This document shows, piece by piece, positions 9,103 to 18,085 of a stretch of DNA of 64,000 nt; position 1 is the first letter of the stretch, and the number at the start of each line of letters is the position of its first letter. This DNA comes from JAOUEA01 sp963810915 (GTDB lineage: Bacteria > Actinomycetota > UBA4738 > HRBIN12). The stretch is from the NCBI GenBank assembly GCA_963810915.1, contig CAWEPH010000004.1:1-64000 (forward strand), given 5' to 3'. Both the position numbers and the translations under genes were made by a program. The notes beneath the pieces are model-generated. The model was not told the origin of the DNA. It did no database searches and saw only the letters and a list, made by a program, of their open reading frames with translations.

Positions 9103-10164
9103 CTACCCACGGCTCGTCACATCCCAGGAAGTGCGCTCGATACTCATCGCCGAGGTGTCACCAGACCCCCAGAACCACCACATGGGAACCTGGAGGAACG
9201 GAGCAACGAAGCCATCGGGTGCCACTGGCACCAACTCGATGTTGAAGCCCTTATTCAGGATGACCCTCTCGTTGTCCATGTTCCCGAAGTAGAAGTCGCG
9301 CTGGGTAGGGATCCTCTGCCCCATCGTGGGATCGACCGGCACCCAGCCCTGTCCTTGAATGAAGAACTCCGCCCAGACGTGGGTCTGATCCACCCCCGAC
9401 TTAGCCCAGTAGCCGACGACGGGCCGAGCAGGTATGCCCGCCGCCCGACTCAGCGCAACGAACAAGGCCGCGTAGTCACCGCACTCACCCTTCCCCGTCC
9501 TTAGCAGAGACTTCGCACCATGCAGGCCGGTGCCCGTGAGGACGTACGTGGAATTGTCGATCACGTAGTCGTAGAAATCACGAGCAAGGGACAGCGGATC
9601 AGTGGCCCCGTTGCCGAGGCGCTTCGCGAGCGCCTCGACCTGTGCATCGTCGGATTCGATGTAGCGCTCAGATGCCGTGTACGTCTTGAAGAGCTTCGAC
9701 CCGCGGTCGTATGGCTCCGCGTCACCGGGCTGGCGGTTGGTATGCGTCTCCGACGCCGTGAACTGGAAGCGGATAACGAACGGCTGGCTCTCTCCCGAAC
9801 GAGGTGCGCCCGAGAGATCCCAGCTGTACATGCCGTTTCCCATCGTGTCGGTCGCCGTGTGGCTGGGATCCGGCGTGACGCTCTGGATGTGAACCTTCGT
9901 CTGCCCATCCCAGCTCATGGGCTTCGGCTGATACAGCAGGAAACGATCGACACCGAAGCCGCCGTTGGAAGCCGTTACGCGATAGGTGGCCTCGTACCGT
10001 ATTGGATCCGAATGGGTGATGCCCCCGGATGCCGCTGGGGTCGAGGACACCTCCGCCGCAGGAGTCGACGACACACTCGTTGCATGCGGGGGTGAAGTGC
10101 TACCGCATGAGGACGCGAGCAACGACACCAGGAGCGCGAATCCAGCAAAGCCAACCCGAAGCAT
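9103..10164 (-). CDS. Transglutaminase-like domain lipoprotein
   Basis: Secreted, lipid-anchored cysteine protease/transglutaminase-fold protein of 353 residues. The ATG at 10164 follows GGCGGGAG and starts a signal peptide with lipobox LLASSC (Cys about residue 20), then a Ser/Thr/Ala-rich linker and a beta-rich domain. The Transglut_core triad is visible: Cys in GKGECGDYAALF, His in DQTHVWAEFF and Asp in VPVDPTMG. Such proteins are thought to act on cell-wall or surface peptides, but the substrate is unknown. It is the downstream partner of the sulfatase at 10284-11750 on the same strand, with a 119-bp gap, so co-expression is possible. Confidence 0.88.
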   Translation of the reverse strand: MLRVGFAGFALLVSLLASSCGSTSPPHATSVSSTPAAEVSSTPAASGGITHSDPIRYEATYRVTASNGGFGVDRFLLYQPKPMSWDGQTKVHIQSVTPDPSHTATDTMGNGMYSWDLSGAPRSGESQPFVIRFQFTASETHTNRQPGDAEPYDRGSKLFKTYTASERYIESDDAQVEALAKRLGNGATDPLSLARDFYDYVIDNSTYVLTGTGLHGAKSLLRTGKGECGDYAALFVALSRAAGIPARPVVGYWAKSGVDQTHVWAEFFIQGQGWVPVDPTMGQRIPTQRDFYFGNMDNERVILNKGFNIELVPVAPDGFVAPFLQVPMWWFWGSGDTSAMSIERTSWDVTSRG

Positions 10165-10283
10165 TTCACTCCCGCCTCGGTGCCTCAGCCAGCGGCCGCT
10201 GCGAAGTTGAGGGCGTCTACCCAGGTGTCGCCGCCGCTCCCGGCGTCGGGGTCCCACAGGATGAAGAACCATTCGCATCCTGA

Positions 10284-11750
10284 TCAGCGTCCCTCGTACG
10301 CGGCGCACGTCGCGCCCTGGCACGTCATCGCCTTCGTCAACCACGACGACAGCCACGCGCTCCGCGCCGGGGGGTCGTTGCCAGTTCTATGGAGGTTGAC
10401 CAACTGCCATGGATCGGCGACGAGATCGTAGGCCTCGTTCGCCAGTCGGGTCCCATCCTCCGTCAGGTACCTGATGAACTCGTATGCGGGAGCTACTGAC
10501 CCACGTCGAGTCGCGAGGACGGCACGCCAGGAGGGCACCGAGGGCCCGTCGTTGATCTCGAGCAGGAGCCGTTGGCGAACGTGCCCGTCGAAGAGGTCAT
10601 GCCCATCGAAGTCCCGGGGATACGGGATGCCCGCAGCCGTCAGCAGCGTGGGTGCCAGATCGAGGAGCGCGACCATGTCCTGGCGCACACCACCCTGCTC
10701 GATGCCGGGACCTCGGATGTAGAGCGGGACGCCCACACTCTCCAGGTAGGGGGTCAACTTGCCCGTACGTCCGTGTTCCCCCCACGCCACGCCGTTATCC
10801 GAGGTGTAGACGACGATGGTGTTGTCTGCCTCACCGAGGCTGATCAGCGTCGACCGGATCTCTGCGACCATGTCGTCCACGCTCATCAGGCTGCGCAGCT
10901 GACTCCTTCGGAACGAACGCATGTCGGTCAAGCTGACGGGTCGTTTACGACGTAGCCACGCAGGCTTGTCGGACCGGTCCAACTCTGTCTGCGCCGGCGT
11001 CAAGTGCCAGTCCGGGACGGAAGCGTTTGCGTACACGCCGTCCGGCGTCGCGGGCCCGTGCGGAACGATGGGGGCCACGTACGCGAGCCACGGCTGGGAA
11101 GCGTCTGCCGCGTGGTTCGCTTCGATGAACGACAGCACGGACTCGCGGAGGAACGTGGTCGAGTAGTCGGGTGAGTGGAACTCGGTGCCGTTGACATCCC
11201 AGCGGGCGGTGCCGGTGGCCTGCATGTCGTCGTACCAGCTGCCGACGCTCGGGACGATCGCGTAGTCGTCGACCCCCGTTGGCGTCCATGCGCCCGGGTC
11301 CAAGCTCCCGTCGTCGTCCAAGCCCCAGGTGTTGAGGTACTTGCCGTAGAGCCCTACCCGATAACCGCCGCCCTGGAAGCTCGGGAAGACGTTCATGGCG
11401 TCCACCCTCTTGAGGTTGTCCCTGACGTCTGCCCCTCCCATGATGCCGTGGTTGTGGGCGTAGAGCCCGGTGATGATGCTGGCACGGGAAGGACAACAGA
11501 ACGGCGTGGTCGTATAGGCGTGTTCGAAGGTGGTCCCACCATCCTTCAGCCAGGAACGCACGGTGGGCTCGACGCCGAGGGTTCCCACGGTTCTCTCGTC
11601 ATCCGTGACGATGATGAGGATGTTGGGCCGAGCCTGCGCCGCATCGGCCGGTGTGATCCCGACGAGGGTTGTGACGCACAGGGACAAGACAGCCGTCGAC
11701 AGAAGCCCCCTCCACGCCCGCGCCATCAACGGTGCCCGTGCCCTCACCAT
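10284..11750 (-). CDS. Secreted sulfatase (arylsulfatase family)
   Basis: Hydrolyses sulfate esters after conversion of the active-site Cys to formylglycine. After an Arg-rich, Tat-like signal region ending ADAAQA, the mature part starts RPNILIIVTDDE with the paired Asp of the metal site. The formylglycine motif is CCPSRASIITGLYAHNHG, and YTSDNGVAWGEHG near residue 320 supplies the second metal-binding Asp/Asn. Length (about 488 residues) is normal. The start is uncertain: ATG at 11750, ATG at 11726 and TTG at 11792 are all in frame and none has a clear ribosome-binding site. The C-terminus matches the fragment at 8.6-9.0 kb, showing a related second copy once lay nearby. Confidence 0.9.
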   Translation of the reverse strand: MVRARAPLMARAWRGLLSTAVLSLCVTTLVGITPADAAQARPNILIIVTDDERTVGTLGVEPTVRSWLKDGGTTFEHAYTTTPFCCPSRASIITGLYAHNHGIMGGADVRDNLKRVDAMNVFPSFQGGGYRVGLYGKYLNTWGLDDDGSLDPGAWTPTGVDDYAIVPSVGSWYDDMQATGTARWDVNGTEFHSPDYSTTFLRESVLSFIEANHAADASQPWLAYVAPIVPHGPATPDGVYANASVPDWHLTPAQTELDRSDKPAWLRRKRPVSLTDMRSFRRSQLRSLMSVDDMVAEIRSTLISLGEADNTIVVYTSDNGVAWGEHGRTGKLTPYLESVGVPLYIRGPGIEQGGVRQDMVALLDLAPTLLTAAGIPYPRDFDGHDLFDGHVRQRLLLEINDGPSVPSWRAVLATRRGSVAPAYEFIRYLTEDGTRLANEAYDLVADPWQLVNLHRTGNDPPARSAWLSSWLTKAMTCQGATCAAYEGR

Positions 11751-11935
11751 GGTCCACGGGTCGGCATGTTCCAAGGTGTTCTGAAGAGGCAACCGCGATC
11801 CCTAGCCCTTGGTGGCCCAGATGTCACTTCCTCGCCGGCATGGCCCCATGGGCGTACTTCAAAGTCACCAAGTGATTCCCTGCCGATGCGCCGAGATGCA
11901 CGGGTGCCAGCGTTCCGGCTGGCAGATCCCTCCCC

Positions 11936-12006
11936 GACACACGGTCATCTGACCGGGAGTTGTCAAGGTGACAGCTGACCGTCCAACCGGGCGACACACA
12001 GACAAC
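11936..12006 (+). repeat. GACACACGGTCATCTG dispersed element, copy 2
   Basis: Exact core at 11936-11951. About 48 bp from 11943 align closely with 15492-15540 (TGACCGGGAGTTGTCAAGG here, TGACCGGAGAGTTGTCAAGG there, then GTCCAACCG in both). A second GACACAC follows at about 11992. It separates the sulfatase from an amidase fragment. Confidence 0.82.
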
Positions 12007-12066
12007 CAACTCCGCGCGTCACTCACCACCGAACGGAATCGCGCTCCCTAGCTGCCGAGCGATCCG

Positions 12067-12300
12067 TCAGATCCGAGGCTTGCGCCAACCACCGATCGCG
12101 TGCTCAAGGTATCTCGCGACAGCGATCACCACGTCGTCCCGCCAGACATGCCCGACCACCTGCACGCCGATCGGCAGACCCTCCCTTGATTGACCGGAAG
12201 GAACGACGGCGCATGGCTGGCCAGAAAGCGAGAACGGGAGCGTGTAGTTGAACACTGTTTCCAGACCTTCACCGTGGAACTCCGCGGGTCCCCGACTCGT
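12067..12300 (-). pseudogene. C-terminal fragment of an amidase
   Basis: Reads GEGLETVFNYTLPFSLSGQP, then CAVVPSGQSREGLPIGVQVVG, then VWRDDVVIAVARYLE before the stop at 12067, which is the standard end of amidase-signature enzymes. The Ser-Ser-Lys catalytic region is missing; sequence upstream of about 12300 runs straight into the end of the GNAT gene. This is a remnant of about 75 codons lying 60 bp from copy 2 of the dispersed element. Confidence 0.72.
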
Positions 12301-12309
12301 CGACGTGGC

Positions 12310-12768
12310 TCAGAGAGGCAGAGCCAACAGCTGGATCGGGTTCTCAGGATCAGGAGGATCAAGCTCCAGCTCTGCCACTGGCACGAAACCCATCGCGAGG
12401 TAGAAGGCGCGCGTCTCGGCGTACTCCGGCCCTGGGTCGCTCCGGTCGGAGAGGGTCTTGACCAGCACGAGCCGGTCGCCGCGGGTTCGGAGTTGGTCGT
12501 TCAGCGCCGCGATCAGCGCTCGGCCGAGTCCCCGTCGACGATCGCGAGCATGGACCGCCAGCCAAGAGATCTCCGGGGTTTGAGGATATGGGCGAGCGAT
12601 GGTCAGGAAGCCGCTCACCACCCCGTCGACCTCTGCGACCAGCCCCGGCTGGGTTCGCACTGCTTCCGCGCACTCCCGGATCCCCTCCTCTAGCCCGAAC
12701 CAGTCGGGCAGCGACGCGACGATCCCATCACAGGCGGCGCTGTCGCTAGGGTCGAGTGATCGGATCAT
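12310..12768 (-). CDS. GNAT-family N-acetyltransferase
   Basis: A 152-residue GNAT-fold enzyme that transfers acetyl from acetyl-CoA to an unknown amine. The frame starts M-I-R-S-L-D-P-S-D at 12768; GTG/ATG codons further upstream (12867, 12855) are possible but add poorly conserved sequence. The core shows ISWLAVHARDRRRGLGRALI, whose R-R-G-L-G-R is the acetyl-CoA pyrophosphate loop, then LVLVKTLSD and a C-terminal ETRAFYLAMGFVP typical of the fold. No operon partner is evident; the gene ends next to an amidase fragment. Confidence 0.85.
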   Translation of the reverse strand: MIRSLDPSDSAACDGIVASLPDWFGLEEGIRECAEAVRTQPGLVAEVDGVVSGFLTIARPYPQTPEISWLAVHARDRRRGLGRALIAALNDQLRTRGDRLVLVKTLSDRSDPGPEYAETRAFYLAMGFVPVAELELDPPDPENPIQLLALPL

Positions 12769-13235
12769 GGCTGGACGATACCGCTGAGGATCTCCACGAG
12801 CCCTCTCGATCCGCCCCTCCCGCTCCACGAACACGTCGTCGGGCCCGCTAAACATGACCTCGGTCACAGTTCTAGAAGACCCTTGCCGGAGGACTCGATT
12901 ATCGTGAGACCTGGAGCCGACTCGATCGCGCGTGCCAATTGCGTCAGACGCCGCAGGTCGACGAGTCCTGGCATGCCTTTCCGAAGGCGGTGGTGTGCGC
13001 CCCGGCACCGACCGCCACCCTTGTGACAACCGCGAGCAGGCGCCTGCCCGAGACCTTCGCCCCTCAGCTGCCGAGCGCCGGACCACCCTGCGCGGCCCTT
13101 GACTGCTGTTCCGAGATATCGGCGATGCCTCCGATTGTAGGTTCCGACCTCTTCGTTCCAGAACCCGATAGCCGCATTGCGCCGAGCGACTGATGGGGCG
13201 AGGATGCCTCCGTACCCAACCGGGAGGGGAAGAGC
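12769..13235. other. Region between divergent genes, possible remnant
   Basis: No complete gene. On the minus strand a short frame ending near 12864 reads LVDLRRLTQLARAIESAPGL, which looks protein-like but lacks a start and is not recognised. The right end supplies the ribosome-binding site of the hydrolase at 13236. Confidence 0.35.
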
Positions 13236-14063
13236 TTGGACACGAGCGGCAACCAGACCTCGCCGCTCGGGAACGTCGTCGAGGTCGATGGGGGCCGCCT
13301 CTGGGTCCAGATCGCGGGTGAGGGCACATCCGTGGTGCTGCTCCACCCCGGTCTGTGGGACTCCCGGACGTGGGACGACCAATGGGATGCCTTCGCGGCG
13401 CGGCATCGCGTGCTGCGCTACGACCTTCGGGGCTACGGAAAGTCGGACCGCCCATCGGGGCGGCCGTACTCCCACGTTCGCGACCTGTTCGGGGTGATGG
13501 ACGCGGTGAGGATGTCAAGCGCAGCGCTCGTGGGTTGCTCCATGGGAGGTGGTGTCGCCCTCGACGCCGCGCTGACCGATCCGTCCCGAGTGACCGCGCT
13601 GGTCCTGGTGGCGGCCTCTCTGGGCGGCAATGAGGGGACCGACGAGGACCACCGGGAGTGGGAGGATCGGTTCGGGGCGGTGGAGAGTCTCGTGCAGGCC
13701 GGCGAACTCGAGCAGGCGCAGGAGCACCGGCTCAGATCGTGGGCGCCGCTCGGATTCGGTGACCCTGCCGGTCGCCGGATCCACGACATCGCCTTCGACA
13801 ACCTTCACGACCTCACGATGGACGAGAGCGCCGCCGAGGAGCTGGATCCGCCCGCGATCGAGCGCCTGGAGCAGGTGGCCTGTCCGACCCTCGTGCTGCC
13901 TGCCGATCACGACCCCGTGTTCTCGCAACGCGAGTCTCAGATCATGGCGGATCGGATCCCCGGTGCCCAAACGGTCGCGATCTCTGATGTCGACCACGTG
14001 ATCAACATGCGTGCGCCCGGGTCGTTCAACGACGTCGTGCTGTCGTTCCTTTCCGAGGTCTGA
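13236..14063 (+). CDS. Alpha/beta-hydrolase
   Basis: A 275-residue alpha/beta-hydrolase. The TTG at 13236 is chosen because GGAGGGG lies 8 bases upstream. Core features: VVLLHPGLWDS (oxyanion region), YDLRGYGKSDRP after strand 4, the nucleophile elbow ALVGCSMGGGVALDAAL (Ser about residue 103), the acid in VLPADHDPVFS and the His in ISDVDHVINM. Substrate unknown; the layout suits small esters, lactones or 3-oxoadipate enol-lactonase-like enzymes. It stands alone on the plus strand and is followed by a small hairpin. Confidence 0.85.
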   Translation: MDTSGNQTSPLGNVVEVDGGRLWVQIAGEGTSVVLLHPGLWDSRTWDDQWDAFAARHRVLRYDLRGYGKSDRPSGRPYSHVRDLFGVMDAVRMSSAALVGCSMGGGVALDAALTDPSRVTALVLVAASLGGNEGTDEDHREWEDRFGAVESLVQAGELEQAQEHRLRSWAPLGFGDPAGRRIHDIAFDNLHDLTMDESAAEELDPPAIERLEQVACPTLVLPADHDPVFSQRESQIMADRIPGAQTVAISDVDHVINMRAPGSFNDVVLSFLSEV

Positions 14064-14093
14064 GGCTAGATCGGCGCCTCTGGTGCGGTAGCT

Positions 14094-14108
14094 ACGCCCT
14101 GCGGGCGT
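14094..14108 (+). terminator. Small hairpin after the hydrolase gene
   Basis: ACGCCC-TGC-GGGCGT forms a perfect 6-bp GC stem with a 3-base loop 31 bp after the hydrolase stop. There is no clear T tract, as is common in GC-rich actinobacteria. Confidence 0.4.
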
Positions 14109-14324
14109 CCTGCGCCGGCGACCTAAACCGATGCCGCGTTAGGTGTCGACCTTGCGGTAAAGCTGACCCTTCGGACAGGATGAGGCGCCCCGTGAGGCTG
14201 CAAGCTCGTGAGCCCGGCTCCGTGCCCGTAGGAGGTGCGGACCGCTCAGCGCGATGTTCCGGGACGGCGACGACCAGGTGCTAGGCTCGCCGAAATCTCG
14301 CCCCATGAAGTGGAGGCCCTTCGC

Positions 14325-15461
14325 ATGCGCAAGCCAGCGATCATCACGTTGATCCTCGGTCTCGCGGCCGCGTTCACCCTCTCGCAGCCGCTCACCGCGA
14401 ACGCACGGGTGGCCACCGTGACCAAGATGGATGCCGGCGGCTACACCTCCTGCGCGATCGTGGCCGGCGGTCGCGTGAAGTGCTGGGGAGACAACGGCCA
14501 GGGCGCACTCGGCAACGGCGGCGGCCCCAACAGCGCTACCGGTGTGTTCGTGGTCGGGCTGAGTGGGGTGCTGCAGATCTCCACCAGCGAGGACCCATGC
14601 GCCCTGCTCGCGAACCACCACGTGAAGTGCTGGGGATCGGGTACCAGCGGCCAGCTCGGGAACGGGTTCAACAACGATTCGCCCGTCCCCGTGCGGGTGC
14701 TGAACCTGACGAGCGTGCGGCAGGTGTCCAGCGGCTACCTGCACTCGTGTGCGGTGGAGATGAGTGGGCGAGTGTGGTGTTGGGGCGACAACACCAACGG
14801 CCAGTTGGGCAACGGCAACTACGATCCGAGCAACGTGCCCGTGCGCGTCCGCGGCATCGCGCACGCGGTCGAGGTTGACGCTGGAGATGAGTACTCGTCC
14901 TGCGCCCGGCTCGCCGACGGCAGTGCGCGGTGCTGGGGATACAACCAGGACGGGCAGCTCGGGAACGGGACGTTCACGCAGAGCAACGTTCCCGTCAAGG
15001 TGAAGAACCTGGGCCACATCCGCCGGATCATCGGCGGCTACTACGCGAACTGCGCCATCACGGTGACCGATACCGTCAAGTGCTGGGGCGACAACTCATC
15101 GGGCCAGCTGGGCGACGGGACCACGAAGAACCGCAAGATGGCCGTCACCACGAAGAACCTGGCCCACGTGGTCGACATGGAGATCGAGAACGGGACGTCG
15201 TGCGCCGTCCTGCGCACGGGCGGTCTCAAGTGCTGGGGAGACAACGCCAGCGGGCAGTACGGCAACGGGACGTACAAGGAGCGGCATACCCCCGTCACGA
15301 TCGGAGGCATCCGCAACGCGGTCTCGGTGTCGGCCGGGTGGCGCCACACGTGCATCCAGATCGCCGGCGGGGTGGTGCGGTGCACGGGCGAGAACTTCGC
15401 CGGGGAGCTGGGAGACGGCACCTTCTCCAGCCGGAAGAGGTTCGTCAGGTCGCAGGTGTAG
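14325..15461 (+). CDS. Secreted RCC1-repeat (seven-bladed propeller) protein
   Basis: A 378-residue exported protein. The ATG at 14325 follows TGGAGG and begins a signal peptide (MRKPAIITLILGLAAAF, cleavage near TANA). The rest is about seven RCC1 repeats, each with a core such as GRVKCWGDNGQGALGNG and a Cys-containing SCAI/SCAV strand, predicting a beta-propeller, probably disulphide-stabilised because each blade carries paired Cys. Bacterial secreted RCC1 proteins have no single known role; binding of a partner or surface polymer is likely. It lies between a hydrolase and the convergently transcribed radical SAM gene. Confidence 0.88.
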   Translation: MRKPAIITLILGLAAAFTLSQPLTANARVATVTKMDAGGYTSCAIVAGGRVKCWGDNGQGALGNGGGPNSATGVFVVGLSGVLQISTSEDPCALLANHHVKCWGSGTSGQLGNGFNNDSPVPVRVLNLTSVRQVSSGYLHSCAVEMSGRVWCWGDNTNGQLGNGNYDPSNVPVRVRGIAHAVEVDAGDEYSSCARLADGSARCWGYNQDGQLGNGTFTQSNVPVKVKNLGHIRRIIGGYYANCAITVTDTVKCWGDNSSGQLGDGTTKNRKMAVTTKNLAHVVDMEIENGTSCAVLRTGGLKCWGDNASGQYGNGTYKERHTPVTIGGIRNAVSVSAGWRHTCIQIAGGVVRCTGENFAGELGDGTFSSRKRFVRSQV

Positions 15462-15491
15462 ACGTCGGTCGGTTGCGTATGCGGCGGAGAC

Positions 15492-15540
15492 CGCCATCTG
15501 ACCGGAGAGTTGTCAAGGTGGCAGCCGATCGTCCAACCGC
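15492..15540 (+). repeat. GACACACGGTCATCTG family element, copy 3 (diverged core)
   Basis: CCATCTGACCGGAGAGTTGT and the following bases to GTCCAACCGC align with 11943-11990 over about 48 bp with few mismatches; the GACACAC part is lost (GGAGACCGC). The reverse complement of its right half encodes the last residues and stop of the radical SAM gene (RLDDRLPP). Confidence 0.75.
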
Positions 15541-17039
15541 ATCTGGATGTCGAGCCGCCCTCGGCTCTTCGACAGGACCGTTGCCCTGATCTCGTCGGCT
15601 GGCCTCCGAGCGCCGATGAACGCGTCGAGCGTTCGCTCCAATGCGGGCAGCATCGCGTTGACGTGCCGGGCACGGATGATGAGGTCCCACAGCGGCTCGA
15701 ACTTCCTCCAGCCACCTGCGTAGGCGAGGTGTCGCGCCCGCGCCTTGAGCGTGTCCTGCTCCGCTGCGCCCTTCCAGATCGCCGACCATCTGTAGAAGTC
15801 GCGGTAGGCGCGCCAGTAGCCGGCTTCGAGCTGCTCCGGTGTCATCCGCTTCGGCTTGAAGACCACGTGGCGCGTGTCGTAGAGATCCCAGTCGTCGGTC
15901 ACGACACGATCGTCGTCGGCGAGGCGACGGTGCAGCGCCGTGCCGGGGTACGGCGTCATGATGTGGAAGGTCGATGTCTCCAGGCTGCGCGAGATGCCCC
16001 AATCGACGGTCCGTTCGAACACATCAGGTCCGTCATCGTCGAGGCCGAACACGAAGCTACCGTTGACCATCACGCCGAGATCGTGGCAGCGTCGGATCGC
16101 TTCGTCGTAGTCGCTGCCGAGGTTCTGCCGTTTGGCGTGCTGGCGCAGGTTCTCGGGGTTGAGGGTCTCGAAGCCGACGAACACGCTGCGCATGCCCGCG
16201 GCGGCTGCTCGCTCGATCAGGTCACCGCGGAGGATCGCCTGCACCGTGCTCGCTCCTTGGAAGAGGCGTCCCATGCCGCGCATGCCCTCGAACAGCCCTC
16301 GGGCGAAACGTTCGTTGCCGAGCAGATGGTCGTCGAGGAAGTACAGGTGCCTGCCGGGGAGGCGGTCGATCTCCGCGAGAGCCCCGTCGACCGTCTGCGT
16401 GTAGAACGAGCGGCCGCCCTCGTAGAAGGCATCCTTGTAGCAGAAGTCGCAGTGGTGCGGGCAGCCGCGCGACACGACGATCGAATTGGGGCACAGGTAG
16501 CGTCGACGTTCGATCAGGTCGCGGCGCACGGGTGGGATCCCTGCAAGCCTCCGCATGCTCGCGGCGGCCTGGTACCGCGGCTTGGGCCGCCCAGCGCGGA
16601 AGTCAGCCAGGAACTCCTGCCATGCGCCCTCACCGGGACCGATGAAGACCGTGTCGGCATGCAACGCTGCCTCGTCGGGGAGCGACGTGGGATGCAGCCC
16701 GCCGACACAAACATATGTCCCGCGTGCGCGGTACGCGTCCGCGATCTCCCAGGCGCGTCGCGCTGAGGTGATGTAGACACTCATCACCAGCAGATCCGGC
16801 GCGTCATCGAGCTTGAGCGGCGCTTGGACGTGTTCGTCGAGGAGTTCGACCTCGTCATCCGGCTGGAGGTAACTGGCGAGGCTCGCGAGCCCGAGTGGTG
16901 GGAACAATGCGTACTTGATCGGGCGGTAGCCCGGCGCATTCGCCTCGATCAACGACGGAAGGATCATCTTCACGCGGAGTGGACGGCGTGCCGAACGTGG
17001 TCTTCCCGCTGCGTCTCTCACGACAGGTGTGGTCAGCAC
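15513..17039 (-). CDS. B12-binding-domain radical SAM protein
   Basis: A radical SAM enzyme with an N-terminal cobalamin-binding-type domain, 508 residues from the GTG at 17039, chosen for its GGGGAGGGAC ribosome-binding site. An in-frame ATG at 16967 is an alternative. Residues 30-160 form the Rossmann-like B12 domain (PPLGLASLASYL, LLVMSVYITSARRAWEIA, YVCVGGLHPTSLPDEA). The cluster-binding C-x3-C-x2-C motif is SRGCPHHCDFCYKD, followed by HLYFLDDHLLGN and SVFVGFETLNPENL typical of the TIM barrel. Substrate is not predictable; relatives do methylations and ring modifications. The C-terminus is encoded inside copy 3 of the dispersed repeat, so the original end may have been replaced. Confidence 0.9.
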   Translation of the reverse strand: MLTTPVVRDAAGRPRSARRPLRVKMILPSLIEANAPGYRPIKYALFPPLGLASLASYLQPDDEVELLDEHVQAPLKLDDAPDLLVMSVYITSARRAWEIADAYRARGTYVCVGGLHPTSLPDEAALHADTVFIGPGEGAWQEFLADFRAGRPKPRYQAAASMRRLAGIPPVRRDLIERRRYLCPNSIVVSRGCPHHCDFCYKDAFYEGGRSFYTQTVDGALAEIDRLPGRHLYFLDDHLLGNERFARGLFEGMRGMGRLFQGASTVQAILRGDLIERAAAAGMRSVFVGFETLNPENLRQHAKRQNLGSDYDEAIRRCHDLGVMVNGSFVFGLDDDGPDVFERTVDWGISRSLETSTFHIMTPYPGTALHRRLADDDRVVTDDWDLYDTRHVVFKPKRMTPEQLEAGYWRAYRDFYRWSAIWKGAAEQDTLKARARHLAYAGGWRKFEPLWDLIIRARHVNAMLPALERTLDAFIGARRPADEIRATVLSKSRGRLDIQMRLDDRLPP

Positions 17040-17194
17040 GTCCCGTCCCTCCCCAGTCGGTGCGACCGCAGCATCGGGCCCTGCTGACCAGCGGCACAAG
17101 GTTCGCTACCGAACCGTCACGCACGTGCCACGGCAGGACAACACGGGGCTCCGCTACGACGATCTCCGGCGCTCGCTAGGGTGGGCCGGTGGCG

Positions 17195-17400
17195 ATGTTC
17201 GCGACGATGTTCAGGCACGACCGGGAGCGCAACGGCCTGAGGATCGCGCGCGCCGTGGCTCGTCGGCGTGATCGTGCGCGAGTAGCGAGCTCGAGGCCGG
17301 CACGACGTCCCCGGCCCGGGACGCCTACGCACGGATCTGCGATCTGTTCGGCTGGCCGCGGTCATTCACGTCGAAAGGAAGGAAGGCCCGTGCCAGGTAG
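17195..17400 (+). pseudogene. Small XRE-type helix-turn-helix protein, frameshifted
   Basis: Three frames join into one small DNA-binding protein: MFATMFRHDRERNGLRIARA from ATG 17195, then WLVGVIVRE, then ELEAGTTSPARDAYARICDL and FGWPRSFTSKGRKARAR to the stop at 17400. Two one-base changes (about 17255 and 17283) break it. The motif REYRELEAG is the second helix region of XRE/Cro-type domains. A second fragment with the same motif (RWLVGVPVREYRAIEAG) occurs at 53.26 kb, so this is a repeated local family. Confidence 0.65.
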
Positions 17401-17680
17401 CTGCGCGCCCTGCGGGGCACGGATGGCTGGTCCCCCACATCCGTGCATCCTGCGAGCGAACACGAGGCTCGTGGAGAACGAGGGGCCGAGTCCAACCCGC
17501 AGGCCCCCTCATCACGGCGTGCTCCTCGAAGGCTTGGAGCTCCGATGGACCTGTCCCCATCATCACTACTCCGAGGGAGCGATGGACTGCGCGGCGCTCG
17601 AGATCAGGCTGATGCAGGAGGACAAGAGGCCGTATCCCGGTGACCTTGACGCGGCGAGGCGAAGGTATCGAGCCAGATAG
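17390..17680 (+). CDS. Small Cys-rich protein, possible zinc ribbon
   Basis: A GTG at 17390 preceded by AAGGAAGGAAGG starts a 96-residue frame: V-P-G-S-C-A-P-C-G-A-R, a central basic region, then LELRWTCPHHHYSEGAMDCA and a charged C-terminal helix. Two Cys pairs plus the His run could bind zinc. It overlaps the end of the XRE-like gene by 11 bp, suggesting coupling. No family is recognised. Confidence 0.5.
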   Translation: MPGSCAPCGARMAGPPHPCILRANTRLVENEGPSPTRRPPHHGVLLEGLELRWTCPHHHYSEGAMDCAALEIRLMQEDKRPYPGDLDAARRRYRAR

Positions 17681-17728
17681 CTGGCGCGTTCTGGGTCTCT
17701 CTTGCCGCGCGGGAAGAAGGAGATGAGA

Positions 17729-17971
17729 ATGGCGAGCATGAGGCGCGGCATCATAGGGCTAGCCATCGTTGCGTCAGCTCTCGCCGGGATCGGCATCGGG
17801 GCCGTCGGCGTGGTTGTAGCTCCTTCGCGCCACATCTTCGTGAACCGCGCGACGCTGCAGGACTCGCCCGCGCTGCGCGCTCTGATCGCATCGAGGATCG
17901 CCGCCGATCAGGCTCGCGCCGCCGCTGACGCCCGCCCGGATAGACGGCACCCGCGGTTCGTCGTCATGTAG
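17729..17971 (+). CDS. Small single-pass membrane protein
   Basis: An 80-residue protein from the ATG at 17729, which is 6 bases after GAAGGAG; the ATG at 17723 is too close to that site. Residues 6-30 (RGIIGLAIVASALAGIGIGA and following Val) form one membrane helix, followed by a basic, Ala/Arg-rich tail on the outside or inside. Function unknown. It follows the Cys-rich small gene by 48 bp and precedes a dispersed repeat. Confidence 0.55.
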   Translation: MASMRRGIIGLAIVASALAGIGIGAVGVVVAPSRHIFVNRATLQDSPALRALIASRIAADQARAAADARPDRRHPRFVVM

Positions 17972-18050
17972 CGACCGCCTAAGACCTAGACCACGCGCAG
18001 GTAATCGAAGTGGGCGACCCTTCCTTGACACGCGAGAGATCAGGAGAACT

Positions 18051-18085
18051 GACACACGGTCATCTGGCGGCGGGTGTCAGTGACG
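18051..18085 (+). repeat. GACACACGGTCATCTG dispersed element, copy 4
   Basis: Exact 16-bp core at 18051-18066, followed by GCGGCGGGTGTCAGTGACG, an inverted echo of the GACAC end. It lies between the small membrane protein gene and a stretch without clear genes. Confidence 0.78.

Noticed and set aside
11936..12006. Possible integron attC site (GTCCAAC / GTTRRRY-like core in the dispersed element)
   Set aside because: Only one core-like box is present, the matching partner at attC distance is missing, and no integron integrase or cassette pattern is seen.
14139..15017. Minus-strand frame across the RCC1 gene
   Set aside because: Repetitive only because it mirrors the RCC1 repeats; no start signal and no family.
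14460..15420. CRISPR-like regular spacing of similar DNA blocks
   Set aside because: The blocks are RCC1 protein repeats in a clear coding frame with degenerate codons, not identical repeats with spacers. The same applies to 62.9-63.8 kb.
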